A stretch of DNA of 64,000 bases from Candidatus Kuenenia stuttgartensis. GTDB taxonomy: Bacteria > Planctomycetota > GCA-002687715 > CAIWVZ01. A program made the translations under genes and the position numbers. Each line of letters opens with the position of its first letter. Position 1 is the first letter of the stretch. Location of the stretch: the NCBI GenBank assembly GCA_945860915.1, contig CAMARR010000004.1, forward strand, positions 1 through 64,000. The letters run 5' to 3'. Below the pieces are notes generated by a model. It worked only from the letters and a program-made list of their open reading frames with translations. It did no database searches and had not been told where the DNA came from. Positions 31,910 to 40,941 of this stretch are shown in pieces.

Positions 31910-32323
31910 ATGACTGACGTATTTCTCAACGAACTTATTCTCCGCGAAGCGGAGTCATCGCGCGCTTCGCTCGCTGCCTACATTCGCGGGCTTGCATCCG
32001 AGGAGTTCGATTGGCGTCCTGACGAAGGTATTCCGTCCGCCCGTGATTTGGTAGGCGCGTTGCTAGACGGGGAATGGCGCAAGCGCGAGGCCGTAGGCGG
32101 ACCTCGGCGTAAGTCAACTCGTGGAACGTTGTTCCCTTCGTCACCGAAGGCAGCAGCCGATCTTTTGCGTGCTGAAAGGATGCTCACGACGACCATCCTT
32201 GGCGAGAATCAAAGGACTTCTGGAGCAATCATGCTCGCTCTCTTGCTGGCCGATACGCGAGTGATGGCGGGTGTGATCGCGCTTCAGCGCTTGATCGACC
32301 CTACGCGGGTGCTCCCAGTCTGA
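31910..32323 (+). CDS. DinB-like four-helix protein
   Basis: The 137-residue product is mostly helical, with LYAAYIRGL-type helix one and the segment EEFDWRPDEGIPSARDLVGALLDGEW, which resembles the DinB/YfiT region between helices one and two. The His triad that binds metal in DinB proteins is not evident. ATG 31910 was chosen; a GTG at 31886 in the same frame would add eight residues. Its stop is paired with the stop of the convergent VOC gene through a small palindrome. Confidence 0.5.
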   Translation: MTDVFLNELILREAESSRASLAAYIRGLASEEFDWRPDEGIPSARDLVGALLDGEWRKREAVGGPRRKSTRGTLFPSSPKAAADLLRAERMLTTTILGENQRTSGAIMLALLLADTRVMAGVIALQRLIDPTRVLPV

Positions 32324-32336
32324 TTGAAATTCAGAC
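32318..32336. terminator. Small palindrome spanning two convergent stop codons
   Basis: GTCTGA and TCAGAC (loop TTGAAAT) contain the TGA of the plus-strand gene and the TGA of the minus-strand gene symmetrically. A six-base stem is weak for termination, so this may be coincidence of economical packing. Confidence 0.25.
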
Positions 32337-32702
32337 GGATCGCGGCGGCGCAACAAAAGTGAACACATAGCCGTCACCGTCGCGCACCGTGACTTCGCCT
32401 TCGTGGGCGCGCACTAAGAACCCACCTCTTTCCCTTACGCGTGTCGCGAGTTCGGTTGGATTCTCAACGTGAATGCGGAATTCCACGCCGACGCCCACTC
32501 GATGGCGGCTCGCGCCTGGGCCGTGAAGGGCTTCCAATTGGTCGTCGCGAAACAGGAGCAGCGAGATTCCCGGTAGCTCCGCATGCGCTTCGAGGAAGTT
32601 CTCTGATCGACCAGTGAACCCGAGAACATCGACGAAGAACTTGAGTGCCTCGACAGGCTCCTTCACGCGTAGTGCTACCTGAGTTCTGGGGGTCGAGTTC
32701 AC
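32331..32702 (-). CDS. VOC/glyoxalase-fold protein
   Basis: The 123-residue protein has the vicinal-oxygen-chelate layout: a first beta-alpha-beta unit (VALRVKEPVEALKFFVDVLGF), and a second containing VEFRIHVENPTELATRVRERGG and a terminal DGDGYVFTFVAP strand, typical of glyoxalase/bleomycin-resistance-like proteins. The metal-binding residues are not obvious, and no substrate can be named. The GTG start shares a GTGA overlap with the stop of the upstream minus-strand gene, so the two are translationally coupled. Confidence 0.75.
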   Translation of the reverse strand: MNSTPRTQVALRVKEPVEALKFFVDVLGFTGRSENFLEAHAELPGISLLLFRDDQLEALHGPGASRHRVGVGVEFRIHVENPTELATRVRERGGFLVRAHEGEVTVRDGDGYVFTFVAPPRSV

Positions 32703-33976
32703 GGGAGTGGGAGGTCCTCGAAAATGGGTTCGAAGGGCACTTCAACGAGATGAATTGGGACGGATATCCTAAGGCTCGCAGGCAGAGGGCCTTTGAAATT
32801 CGCAGACCAACGTACGCCTTTTGGAATCGGCGAGGTACCGAAGCTCGTGAACTCGACACGCGATCCGTCCGCCGCGGCCGCTTCAACCCGGGCCTCAACA
32901 CCTTGGGCTCGCGAGGCTGCTGGAATCGGCCCATCCGGTTGGGGTGCCTCGATTCTGAGCGTGAGTGCTGTGACTTCTTCGTTGGTCTCGGCGGTTTCGA
33001 CGACCACACGAAGCAGTGCATCCCCAAAGGTGGTAACCGGATCGGATTTCGGGTCCGTGATATCGACAACCGCCATTTCGTCGGCGACTAGGAGACGACA
33101 GGCGATCTTAAGCCGTTTGATCGATCTTGCATCCGGTTCAGGTGCCGAGAGCTGAACGTTCCACCAAGATCGCTGCCCGTCAGGGGTCCGCTGCAAGTAC
33201 TCAGTTTGACGGTTCGTTGTGTTCGTCAACGAGCGACCCTTGTCGTCGAGAGCCTCCAAGGTGCGAAATGGAGTCACGATTCCGAAAAGAGGCCAGCCCG
33301 GCTCGATGTCGATCATCCCGTTGAGAGACACGGATGTCATGCTTGGCGTGGTGAAAGTGGTCGATCGAGTGATCTGGAGCGACTGCAACGACACGCGAAT
33401 GGGACCGGCATAGGCAATGGGGCCCAATCGCGCCTGCGATGGGATCATTGAGTAACCCCTACGGCGCGGATCCCACTGGAACGTACTGCCCGTAGCCTCG
33501 CCAATAACATCGAGGGCTTTCAGCATGGGCACCCGATCGAGGTCGAGCGTGATGAGCTTGCCTTCATCGACGCGTGAGTTCTCAAGGAAGACACTCGCTT
33601 TTGATGCGTCGGACCAGCGCCTCAATGCTTCGCTAACAGGCCGATCCGTTAAGCGGATGGTGACCTCGGTTGCCGTGGGCCTGACGGCTCGGCTCTCCGT
33701 GTGGCGCCGAAGGCGCGACAAGATCTCTCCGACGCGTGCCTGACGTTCCGGGGATCCACGGCCGACTTCCGAGCGAAGGATGTCCTCAATGGCGACACCG
33801 GCGCTCAAGAGATCCCGCATGGCGGTCTCCCGCGCATCGTAGTCCTCCGCATCGAGGCGGGCCACCCGCGCGAGGATCCAACTGCGGTCCGGCATTGGCG
33901 CTTGCCGTGACTCCTGCCCGGCCAAGGGAATGGCAAGTCCCAACGTTAGGAATAGCGGGGCAATCGAGCGTCTCAT
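32699..33976 (-). CDS. Secreted protein of unknown function with STN-like region
   Basis: The 425-residue product has a signal peptide (1-20, ending LAGQ). A helical region (about 30-95) is followed by a segment resembling the STN/secretin short domain (VSEALRRWSDASKASVFLEN, then LITLDLDRVPMLKALDVIGE, about 115-165). The rest is beta-rich without a recognised domain. The STN comparison is by pattern only. Translation of the VOC gene is coupled to its end. It diverges from the glycosyltransferase gene at 34184. Confidence 0.6.
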   Translation of the reverse strand: MRRSIAPLFLTLGLAIPLAGQESRQAPMPDRSWILARVARLDAEDYDARETAMRDLLSAGVAIEDILRSEVGRGSPERQARVGEILSRLRRHTESRAVRPTATEVTIRLTDRPVSEALRRWSDASKASVFLENSRVDEGKLITLDLDRVPMLKALDVIGEATGSTFQWDPRRRGYSMIPSQARLGPIAYAGPIRVSLQSLQITRSTTFTTPSMTSVSLNGMIDIEPGWPLFGIVTPFRTLEALDDKGRSLTNTTNRQTEYLQRTPDGQRSWWNVQLSAPEPDARSIKRLKIACRLLVADEMAVVDITDPKSDPVTTFGDALLRVVVETAETNEEVTALTLRIEAPQPDGPIPAASRAQGVEARVEAAAADGSRVEFTSFGTSPIPKGVRWSANFKGPLPASLRISVPIHLVEVPFEPIFEDLPLP

Positions 33977-34183
33977 GGCTTCATGAGCATAGCCGAGCCG
34001 ACTCCGCTTGGTGTATCGGCCGATTCGTGCCCTCGGGCGATGTCGCCACTTAGATGTCGTCCCGTGTTACAACAAAGTCCGGGTTAGCCTCATTGGTTGA
34101 CCTACGAAACAGGACCCGCACCGAGTGGCGCTGCTTGCCGACTTGGAAATGCGCCAGCCTGATTTCGCCACGAGGACATATTC

Positions 34184-36277
34184 ATGACTGACGAGCGCGA
34201 CGACGAGCGCGAATCTCAAGAGAGCCCCCGGGAAGGGGGCGCCTCTGAATCGCAAGGCGGCCAAAACGACTCTTCGGAGAGTCACGAAGATGATTCCGTT
34301 GTTGAGGTCGGGGGCCATGGGGCTGAAGCTCATGATGACCTGACCGATATCGATGAGGTCGATCATTCGCGTGCACCATCAGGTCCCGATTCGGCATCGA
34401 GTCCGGTCGTGGAGGGCGAGTCGCGTCCTGCGCCTTCCGAGCGTGAGGATCGGCGTCCCGATCTTCGGCGCGGAGACGCGCGACCCGAGGTCCGCCGCGA
34501 TGAGCGCCGTAGCGACGGACGTCGAGGTGGTGGCCGCCAGGAGCCGCGTCGGCAGGATGGACGCCGTGACGAGAAGCGACCTGACGGTCGAAACGATGGA
34601 CGCAACGACGGACGGCGCGATCCGCGTGCCGAGGTTCGTGGTGACTCGCGTCAAGATCCACGCCGCGAGCCACCGCGCTCGGAAGTCCGTCAGGAACCGC
34701 GTCGGGATGAACGCCGCGACGACCCTCGGGATCTCCCCGAAGATCAACTCGAAGGAATGACGGATGCCGACGGCATCCGCGATCTCAAGCGCGCGGGGCG
34801 CCACGAACCGACGCCGGAAGAGCTCCTTCCACCGGATGACGATGAGCGTCATCGCGAGGGCGAGGGCGAAAACAGCGATCGCGAATGGCACATGGTGGAG
34901 GAAGTCGACGAGGGTCGCCCCAACACCGCCCCTAATCCACGCGAGCGTGAACGAGATCGCGGCCGCGGCCGCGGCAGGGGTCGCGATCGAGATCGTGACA
35001 GGGATCGTGACCGCGGCAGCCGTGACGTCGAGGAACTCGGCGCGTCTACGAGCGGTATTGATGTGCTTGACCTTCCGCGCGGGGGCGAGCGTCGTCGTGG
35101 CATTGAACCCGGAGTCTCGCTCCGCGACCTCATGCCGTTCTTGCGACCACCCAAGCATGTTGTCGTGCTAGGTGCAAGCACGGGCGGCGGGCACACGAGG
35201 GTCTCGCATGCTGTGACCGAGTCACTGCGCACTCTCGATCGCAACATGAATCTGCGCGAGCTCGATCTCCTCGATCTACTCGCCGATGAATTCCGCCCGG
35301 CTTATGTCCGCGCGGTCTTGGATGACCTCGCACGTCGGCCCGCTCTTTTCGGCGTGCCGTTCGAAACGAGTAATCCCGCAGAAAGCGACCTACTGCCGCC
35401 TGACATCGACGACTTCCTCCGCACGGCCTTCGCTGAACGCCTGCAGCAGGCGCTACTCGATCGCAGGCCTGAGTGGGTCGTTGCCACACATTGGTTGGCA
35501 TTCCGTTGGCTCGAGGCCGCTGACAAGGATGGCGTCGCTATTCCAAAGGTGATTGCCGTCGTCAGCGACCCCGAGATCCATGAGCTTTGGTTCTCCCCGG
35601 TAGTGAAGCACTGGCTGGTGCCGTCGATGGATGTTGAGCGCCGTCTGATGGCGCGTGGCATCCCAAGAGAAGCCATCTTTGTGACGGGAATCCCCGTCAA
35701 TCCCGCCTTCTCGGCTCCGATTCACCGTGATGATGTCCGCCGAGGTCTCGGCCTGCGTCGTGATCTGCCGACGATCCTAGTTCGCCCCGGTGGCATCGGC
35801 AGTGTCGAGCGCATCACCGCTGTGGTGACACGGCTGTTGGCGACCGCTGCTCCGATGAACCTGTTGATTGTCGCCGGCAAGAATGACCGACTTCGCGAGT
35901 CACTCGAGGCACTGACGGTTCCGGACTCGATGATGATGAAGGCGTTTGCCTTTGTTGACAACATCCATGAACTGATGGCGGTGTCGGACCTCCTCGTGAC
36001 GCGTGCTACGCCGCATACGGTCGCCGAAGCTCAAGCGTCGGTATTGCCGATGCTGCTTCTCCGTCCGGCCGCCGGCGTCGAGGAACGCTTGGCCGACCGA
36101 CTCCTCTCGACAGGTGTGGCGCTTATCGCTCGCGACGATGCCACACTTGAAGCGGAGCTCGTCGACTTGCTTGCGAACCGTCGCCGAATGAAGGCCATGC
36201 GAGAGCGCATGATGGCAAGCGAGCGCCCCGACGGCACCACGGATACCGTCGAACGGCTGACGCGTCTGATTCGCTAA
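34184..36277 (+). CDS. MGDG-synthase/MurG-like glycosyltransferase with long Arg/Asp-rich N-terminal region
   Basis: Residues 1-310 are predicted disordered: an acidic start (1-60), an Arg/Asp/Gly-rich tract (about 86-185) and a block of alternating Arg with Asp or Gly (about 252-282). From residue 325 a GT-B glycosyltransferase begins: VVVLGASTGGGHTRVSHAV matches the N-terminal domain of monogalactosyldiacylglycerol synthases and processive diacylglycerol glucosyltransferases, and TILVRPGGIGSVERI plus DNIHELMAVSDLLVTRATPHTVAEA match the GT28 C-terminal domain that binds UDP-sugar. A glycolipid product is inferred from the family. The tract is unusual for this family and might bind nucleic acid or acidic surfaces. 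Confidence 0.8.
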   Translation: MTDERDDERESQESPREGGASESQGGQNDSSESHEDDSVVEVGGHGAEAHDDLTDIDEVDHSRAPSGPDSASSPVVEGESRPAPSEREDRRPDLRRGDARPEVRRDERRSDGRRGGGRQEPRRQDGRRDEKRPDGRNDGRNDGRRDPRAEVRGDSRQDPRREPPRSEVRQEPRRDERRDDPRDLPEDQLEGMTDADGIRDLKRAGRHEPTPEELLPPDDDERHREGEGENSDREWHMVEEVDEGRPNTAPNPRERERDRGRGRGRGRDRDRDRDRDRGSRDVEELGASTSGIDVLDLPRGGERRRGIEPGVSLRDLMPFLRPPKHVVVLGASTGGGHTRVSHAVTESLRTLDRNMNLRELDLLDLLADEFRPAYVRAVLDDLARRPALFGVPFETSNPAESDLLPPDIDDFLRTAFAERLQQALLDRRPEWVVATHWLAFRWLEAADKDGVAIPKVIAVVSDPEIHELWFSPVVKHWLVPSMDVERRLMARGIPREAIFVTGIPVNPAFSAPIHRDDVRRGLGLRRDLPTILVRPGGIGSVERITAVVTRLLATAAPMNLLIVAGKNDRLRESLEALTVPDSMMMKAFAFVDNIHELMAVSDLLVTRATPHTVAEAQASVLPMLLLRPAAGVEERLADRLLSTGVALIARDDATLEAELVDLLANRRRMKAMRERMMASERPDGTTDTVERLTRLIR

Positions 36278-36305
36278 TCAGCACTTCGAATCCGGACTCG
36301 ATGAA

Positions 36306-36335
36306 TCGGGCGGTGGTCACACGACCTCCGCCCGA
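36306..36335. terminator. Bidirectional hairpin between glycosyltransferase and lysS
   Basis: TCGGGCGGTGGTC and GACCTCCGCCCGA form a 13-bp stem with one mismatch and loop ACAC. CTTCCTTTTTC follows on the plus strand. It sits between two convergent genes. Confidence 0.7.
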
Positions 36336-36359
36336 CTTCCTTTTTCGCTCGCTGCCGAA

Positions 36360-37829
36360 TCAGTTCGGACGAAGAAGCGGGAATAGGACGACGTCTCGCA
36401 AATTCTCGGCGCGGGTAAGGAGCGCCACGATTCGGTCGATACCCATCCCGAAGCCAGAGATGGGAGGCATCCCATGTTCCATCGCGAGGAGATAGTCTTC
36501 GTCCATGTCCATCGCGTCTTGGTCGCCACCCGCCTTAAGTCGCGCCTGTTCTTCGAAACGCTCACGTTGATCGATCGGATCGACTAACTCGGAATAGGCG
36601 TTGACGATTTCCCAGCCGTTCACGACCACTTGGAATCGATCCGTGAGGTGGGGCTTGTCGTCGTTGCGGCGTGCCAAAGGCGATAGGTCGATCGGGTGTT
36701 CGCAGAGGAACACGGGGCCGACGAGCTTCGGGCGCGACACCTTTTTGTAAAGAGCGTCGATCAGATTGCCGCGCCCTAGCACATCCATCTCCTCAACGTC
36801 GATATGGCGTGCGCGCATTTCTGCCCTGAGGCCTAAAGCGTCAGGGAATTTCTCAATGTCGAGTCCGGTGTCTGCGTGGATGAGATCACGGAAAGTGACA
36901 CGAGGCCAATGACCACCAAAGTCAATTTCGGCACCTCCGGAAAGCACCACTTTCGTCGAGCCCGTGACTTCTGCAATGGCGGACTGGAGCAGACGTTCGG
37001 TGAACGCCATATTGTCTGTCCAATCCCAATACGCGGCGTACCACTCGAGCATGGTGAAGTCCTGCAAATGCGAAGGATCCATGCCTTCGTTGCGGAAACA
37101 CCGAGCCATTTCGTACACGCGTTCCATGCCGCCGACGACGGCGCGCTTGAGGTATGTTTCCGGCGCGATACGAAGAAACACGTCCATTCCGAGCGAGTTG
37201 TGCCACGACTTGAAAGGGCGCGCCGCCGCACCCGAGGCCTTGGTAGTGAGGATCGGCGTATCGATCTCGTGGAATCCATCGCCATCGAGGACGCGGCGAA
37301 GCGCGGTAATGAACCGCGATCGGAAACGAAAACGCTCGACTGTCTCCTCATTCATCGCGAGGTCGAGATAGCGTTGCCGCCAGCAGGACTCACGGTCAGT
37401 CAACCCGTGCCATTTTTCAGGGAGAGGGCGAAGCGTCTTTCCGAGGAACGTGACCTTGGTTGCTTTGATGGTTGATTCACCTGATTTGGTGATCCACATC
37501 TCACCCTCGATGCCGAGGAAGTCGCCGAGGTCAATGAGCTTTTTCCAGATCTCCTTGTAGAACGTCTCGCCGACATCCTCCTGCGATACCGAGACTTGCA
37601 CGCGTCCACTTTCGTCGCCGAGCGTTGCGAATGAGAGCTTGCCCATGACACGAGCGGTCATAAGACGTCCCGCAACGGTGACCTTGGTCCCAGGTTCGGA
37701 ACCCTTCGCCTGAGCGAGTTTGTGGGTTTTGGGGAAACGGCCGGGATAGGGATTGATGCCGGACTCGCGCAGTCTGGCGAGCTTGGCAAGGCGCACTTCG
37801 CGCTGATCGACCGGGGTTTCCGCGTTCAT
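36360..37829 (-). CDS. lysS: Lysyl-tRNA synthetase, class II
   Basis: LysS charges tRNA-Lys. The 489 residues contain the anticodon-binding OB-fold (about 55-155, VTVAGRLMTARVMGKLSFATL) and the class II catalytic core: motif 1 around RFRSRFITALRRVLDGDGF, motif 2 RCFRNEGMDPSHLQDFTMLE, and motif 3 GFGMGIDRIVALL. The ATG is preceded by GGAG. It is convergent with the glycosyltransferase and divergent from the TPR gene at 37975. Confidence 0.96.
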   Translation of the reverse strand: MNAETPVDQREVRLAKLARLRESGINPYPGRFPKTHKLAQAKGSEPGTKVTVAGRLMTARVMGKLSFATLGDESGRVQVSVSQEDVGETFYKEIWKKLIDLGDFLGIEGEMWITKSGESTIKATKVTFLGKTLRPLPEKWHGLTDRESCWRQRYLDLAMNEETVERFRFRSRFITALRRVLDGDGFHEIDTPILTTKASGAAARPFKSWHNSLGMDVFLRIAPETYLKRAVVGGMERVYEMARCFRNEGMDPSHLQDFTMLEWYAAYWDWTDNMAFTERLLQSAIAEVTGSTKVVLSGGAEIDFGGHWPRVTFRDLIHADTGLDIEKFPDALGLRAEMRARHIDVEEMDVLGRGNLIDALYKKVSRPKLVGPVFLCEHPIDLSPLARRNDDKPHLTDRFQVVVNGWEIVNAYSELVDPIDQRERFEEQARLKAGGDQDAMDMDEDYLLAMEHGMPPISGFGMGIDRIVALLTRAENLRDVVLFPLLRPN

Positions 37830-37974
37830 GGGGGCTCCGTTCGTCCCAACCGTATGAAGATGGGGGCGTTACCCGGGGTGATACCATGGACCCCTAGGTG
37901 GCTCCATGCCGGAAGGAGCTCGCCGCACCTCGCGGTGTCAGAATCGCCGGTAGTTTCGGATTAGGAGACTCCCC

Positions 37975-39480
37975 GTGAAGTCGACCTTGCTCGCCATTCT
38001 CGTTCTGATCATCCCTTGCACCCTCTTCGCGCAGGACGGCCCCAAGACACTGCCGGAGGCGATGGAAATCGCCCAAAAGGCCTATGACGCCGGCAAGTTC
38101 GAGGACGCCGATACCGCACTGGTGGCAGTGAAGGCCCTCGCTAATCAGGATGCGAAGGCTCTGACACTGTGGGCACGAGTTGCGATCGGCCTAGGGGACC
38201 CCGTGAGGGGCTCGGGCTACGCGATGGGCGCCACGAAGCTCGAATCGAAATTGGCCGATGCCTGGTTCGTCCTTGGCGCTTCGTATTACGCCGCAGGGGA
38301 GGCCGCCATGCAGGACGGCCGCTCCTCGTCCGGGCGCGTCGAGAACTTCTTCACTCAGGGGGCTGAGTCCTACGATCGAGCTGCGAAGGAGGGCTTCGCC
38401 CCGAAGGACGAGCCGTTCCAATGGAAGGGCGCCTGTCTCTACATGCTCGGCCGTTTTGGTGATGCCGCGAAAAGCTATGAGGAATGCGCGAAGCATCGTC
38501 CCGATGACTCCACGCCGCTTCTTTGGGTGGCGCAGGCCGAGAAGAACGCATCGAATGCCGGCCGGGCTGCAGAATTCGCCGCCAAGGGACTTGTTGCCAA
38601 AAATCTGAATGTCGCGGATGCGAAGGAATTGGCGACTCTCCTACTTGAAGTGAATGGCCCGCAGAAGAAGTTCAACGAAACTGCTGAGGCGTACCAGAAA
38701 TGGGCGGACCGTGATCCGAAGAGCGAGGTCCCCCTCAATTGGCTCGCCTACGTCAAGACGCTCGAAGGTCGCGATGACGATGCCATCACGATCCTGACGA
38801 AGGCTTTCGATGTTTCTGGCAAGTCGAACGCGAACACGGCACTTGACCTGGGCAAGGCGTGCGGTCGTAAGGGAGACCTGAAGGCAGCCGTAGGTTGGTT
38901 CAAGAAGGCTCATGAACTTCGCAAGACTTGGGACAGGCCCGAGGACGAGCCGATTGCGCAGGTCAACTTCTTCGTGTTTCAACTGTCACAGCAGCGCAAG
39001 TTCGAGCAGGCCATTGAGATCATGGAAAAAGACTGCGCGGACATGATGAAGAACGACTTCCGCTCGTGGTCCAATCTCGGGCTTTACTGGCGCGATTGGG
39101 CGGATTCCACGTCACGCACCAAAAAGGACGAGCGCCTCGCTCGCAACCATAAGGCACTAGCGGCGTATCAGAAAGCCGAGGAGCTTTGCATGCGGGACCC
39201 TCGCGCCAAACCGTCGGACAAGGCTCTCGTGCTGAACGACCTAGGCGTCATTCACGACTACAATCTGGGCGACATGGCGAAGGGTTTTGAATGCTACAAG
39301 CGCGCCGTCGAGGCTGATCCGAATTACGTCGACGCCTGCGAGAACATGGGACTCTGCCTTAATAAAATGGGCAAGCATCAAGACGCGATTCCTTATTTCG
39401 ACCGTGTTCTGAATCAACAGGCTACCCGTCGAGTTTCACTTGCCGGTAAGCGAGAGGCCGAAGCCGCACTGAAGAAGTGA
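37975..39480 (+). CDS. Exported tetratricopeptide-repeat protein
   Basis: The 501-residue product begins with a signal peptide (1-19, ending TLFAQ) and is then a TPR solenoid. Repeats are recognisable by helix pairs such as AMEIAQKAYDAGKFEDADTAL, CLYMLGRFGDAAKSYEECAK and MGLCLNKMGKHQDAIPYFDRVL. No enzymatic domain is visible, so it is likely a protein-protein scaffold in the periplasm. The start is GTG with AGGAG about ten bases upstream. A strong hairpin terminator follows. Confidence 0.85.
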   Translation: MKSTLLAILVLIIPCTLFAQDGPKTLPEAMEIAQKAYDAGKFEDADTALVAVKALANQDAKALTLWARVAIGLGDPVRGSGYAMGATKLESKLADAWFVLGASYYAAGEAAMQDGRSSSGRVENFFTQGAESYDRAAKEGFAPKDEPFQWKGACLYMLGRFGDAAKSYEECAKHRPDDSTPLLWVAQAEKNASNAGRAAEFAAKGLVAKNLNVADAKELATLLLEVNGPQKKFNETAEAYQKWADRDPKSEVPLNWLAYVKTLEGRDDDAITILTKAFDVSGKSNANTALDLGKACGRKGDLKAAVGWFKKAHELRKTWDRPEDEPIAQVNFFVFQLSQQRKFEQAIEIMEKDCADMMKNDFRSWSNLGLYWRDWADSTSRTKKDERLARNHKALAAYQKAEELCMRDPRAKPSDKALVLNDLGVIHDYNLGDMAKGFECYKRAVEADPNYVDACENMGLCLNKMGKHQDAIPYFDRVLNQQATRRVSLAGKREAEAALKK

Positions 39481-39515
39481 TTCGCATTCGAGGCCTTCGC
39501 CTCGTCACCAAAAGC

Positions 39516-39550
39516 AAAACGCCCCGACGGTGGCAACCGCGGGGCGTTTT
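39516..39550. terminator. Strong bidirectional terminator
   Basis: AAAACGCCCCG and CGGGGCGTTTT form an 11-bp stem flanked by A-run and T-run, so it can act in both directions. It lies between the convergent TPR gene and the minus-strand lipoprotein gene. Confidence 0.9.
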
Positions 39551-39567
39551 CCGTGCCGACTCGAGTC

Positions 39568-40137
39568 TTAGCGAGGCTTCTTGCGTGGGAAACTCGCGAG
39601 GATTCGACTTGCCAAGTTTGCTGAAAGCGCAACCTCGGTGTCTGAGATCATTGCTCCAGTCACCGGCCCTGAAGTCGTCAAACGCACGTTCTCGAAGGTG
39701 TGTTCGAAAATTCGACGGCCATCGCGCGAAGCCCAGGCTGTAACGGTTCCTGAAGCGAAGGCGAATCCGCGCGGCAGTAGTTCTGACGTGTCCCATCCTG
39801 AGACGTGGATGACAATGAGCGCGTCTGCGCCGGCGGCTTTGGCCGCCATGGGGCCATCGGTCACGCCGTTTGCGAGCAGCTTGTCCGTCGCTGCGTCGGA
39901 CATCACCGCATAGTCTTTGCCATCGATCAGAAGGCGCCGACACGCGGTGCGGAACGGTGCGGTGAGCAACCCGCCGGATGGACCATCAATCGTCGGAGCG
40001 GCGATGGCGATATCCACGAGTTCGAGCGAACTCAGATCCTTGTCTAGAAAAGTCTCCTCGGAGACGGTGCGGCCTGGTGAGGCGCAAGCGGCGAGCAAGA
40101 TCACCAAACCGAGGCAGGCAAGACTGGCGTGCTTCAT
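39568..40137 (-). CDS. Lipoprotein of unknown function
   Basis: The 189-residue protein has a type II signal (1-18) with lipobox LLAAC, Cys18 being the acylated residue. The mature part has a mixed alpha/beta pattern (GLLTAPFRTACRRLLIDGKDY, then KAAGADALIVIHVSGW), reminiscent of small outer-membrane lipoproteins of the DUF799/CsgG-like type, but the similarity is weak. Its ATG overlaps the queC stop by four bases (ATGA), so it is coupled to queC although no functional link is evident. Confidence 0.7.
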   Translation of the reverse strand: MKHASLACLGLVILLAACASPGRTVSEETFLDKDLSSLELVDIAIAAPTIDGPSGGLLTAPFRTACRRLLIDGKDYAVMSDAATDKLLANGVTDGPMAAKAAGADALIVIHVSGWDTSELLPRGFAFASGTVTAWASRDGRRIFEHTFENVRLTTSGPVTGAMISDTEVALSANLASRILASFPRKKPR

Positions 40138-40841
40138 GGACGGAAGTTCCTCTTCTTTCGACGTTGGTCAAGCCACTCGGCGGCTCCGGCGAGTTCGACG
40201 GCACGCTCGAACCGCCTGCAAGACTCGCAGGTCCTGCAGGGCTCGTCGCCACCCAAGTAGCAGGACCAACATAACTCAATTGGGAAGTCGTTCCTGCGAG
40301 CGACCTCAATCATCTCGTGCTTGTCCATCCCGAGGGTGGGTGAGATGACCTCAACGTGGTTTGCTGTCGAGTAGGACAGGGCCGAGTTGACTGCATCGAC
40401 GAAGGCCGCCGAGTTATCGGGGAAGGTTGCTCCCTCCTCTCGATTGAATCCGACGATGACGTGCTTGATGTCGTTGGCTTCCGCCCACGTGGCCGCCATC
40501 GTGATGAGGGCCAGATTCCGATTCGGAACCCACACGGCCTTGGCGCTCCGCGCTGCGGCGCCCTTAAAGTCATCCAAGTCTGCAGCCGTCGGCCGGGGAA
40601 CCTCGGTCCGACTATCGACCAGTGCGCCGGACGCCGCCTCGCGCAGGTAGGGAATCCAAACCGTCCGATGGGGGATGTCCAGCTCCTTCGCGAGCATGTA
40701 CGCCGCGGCAAGCTCGCGCTTGGCTGCCTTCTGGCCGTAGTCGACCGTCAGGGAGAGGGCGGGGGTGACCGACTGCTTGGCGAGATAGGTCGCCACCGTT
40801 GAGTCGAGACCGCCTGAGAGGAGGACTATGGCCTTGTCCAT
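40134..40841 (-). CDS. queC: 7-cyano-7-deazaguanine synthase QueC
   Basis: QueC converts 7-carboxy-7-deazaguanine and ammonia to preQ0, using ATP, in queuosine tRNA modification. The 235 residues begin with the ATP pyrophosphatase loop SGGLDS (9-14). The C terminus holds the zinc site CWSCYLGGDEPCRTCESC. WVPNRN and IVGFNREEG segments are also conserved. queD, queE and queF are not in the window. The gene diverges from parA across 100 nt. Confidence 0.95.
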   Translation of the reverse strand: MDKAIVLLSGGLDSTVATYLAKQSVTPALSLTVDYGQKAAKRELAAAYMLAKELDIPHRTVWIPYLREAASGALVDSRTEVPRPTAADLDDFKGAAARSAKAVWVPNRNLALITMAATWAEANDIKHVIVGFNREEGATFPDNSAAFVDAVNSALSYSTANHVEVISPTLGMDKHEMIEVARRNDFPIELCWSCYLGGDEPCRTCESCRRFERAVELAGAAEWLDQRRKKRNFRP

Positions 40842-40869
40842 GGGTCTTGGACGGTATCCCCTTAAGGCC

Positions 40870-40920
40870 GTTCCCCCAACCCGGGCGGGTCCCTTGCGTC
40901 GCCCCGTCCTTCGGGGGAAC
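40870..40920. repeat. Inverted repeat between queC and parA
   Basis: GTTCCCCC (40870-40877) and GGGGGAAC (40913-40920) are eight-base arms 35 nt apart inside the divergent queC-parA gap. It could be an operator or a structured leader. It is not a parS site (no TTTCACGTGAAA core). Confidence 0.3.
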
Positions 40921-40941
40921 GTGGGGGGCCTCGGGCATCAG

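Noticed and set aside
40842-40941. Possible parS site near parA
   Set aside because: The only symmetry is GTTCCCCC/GGGGGAAC with a 35-nt gap, which does not match the parS consensus.
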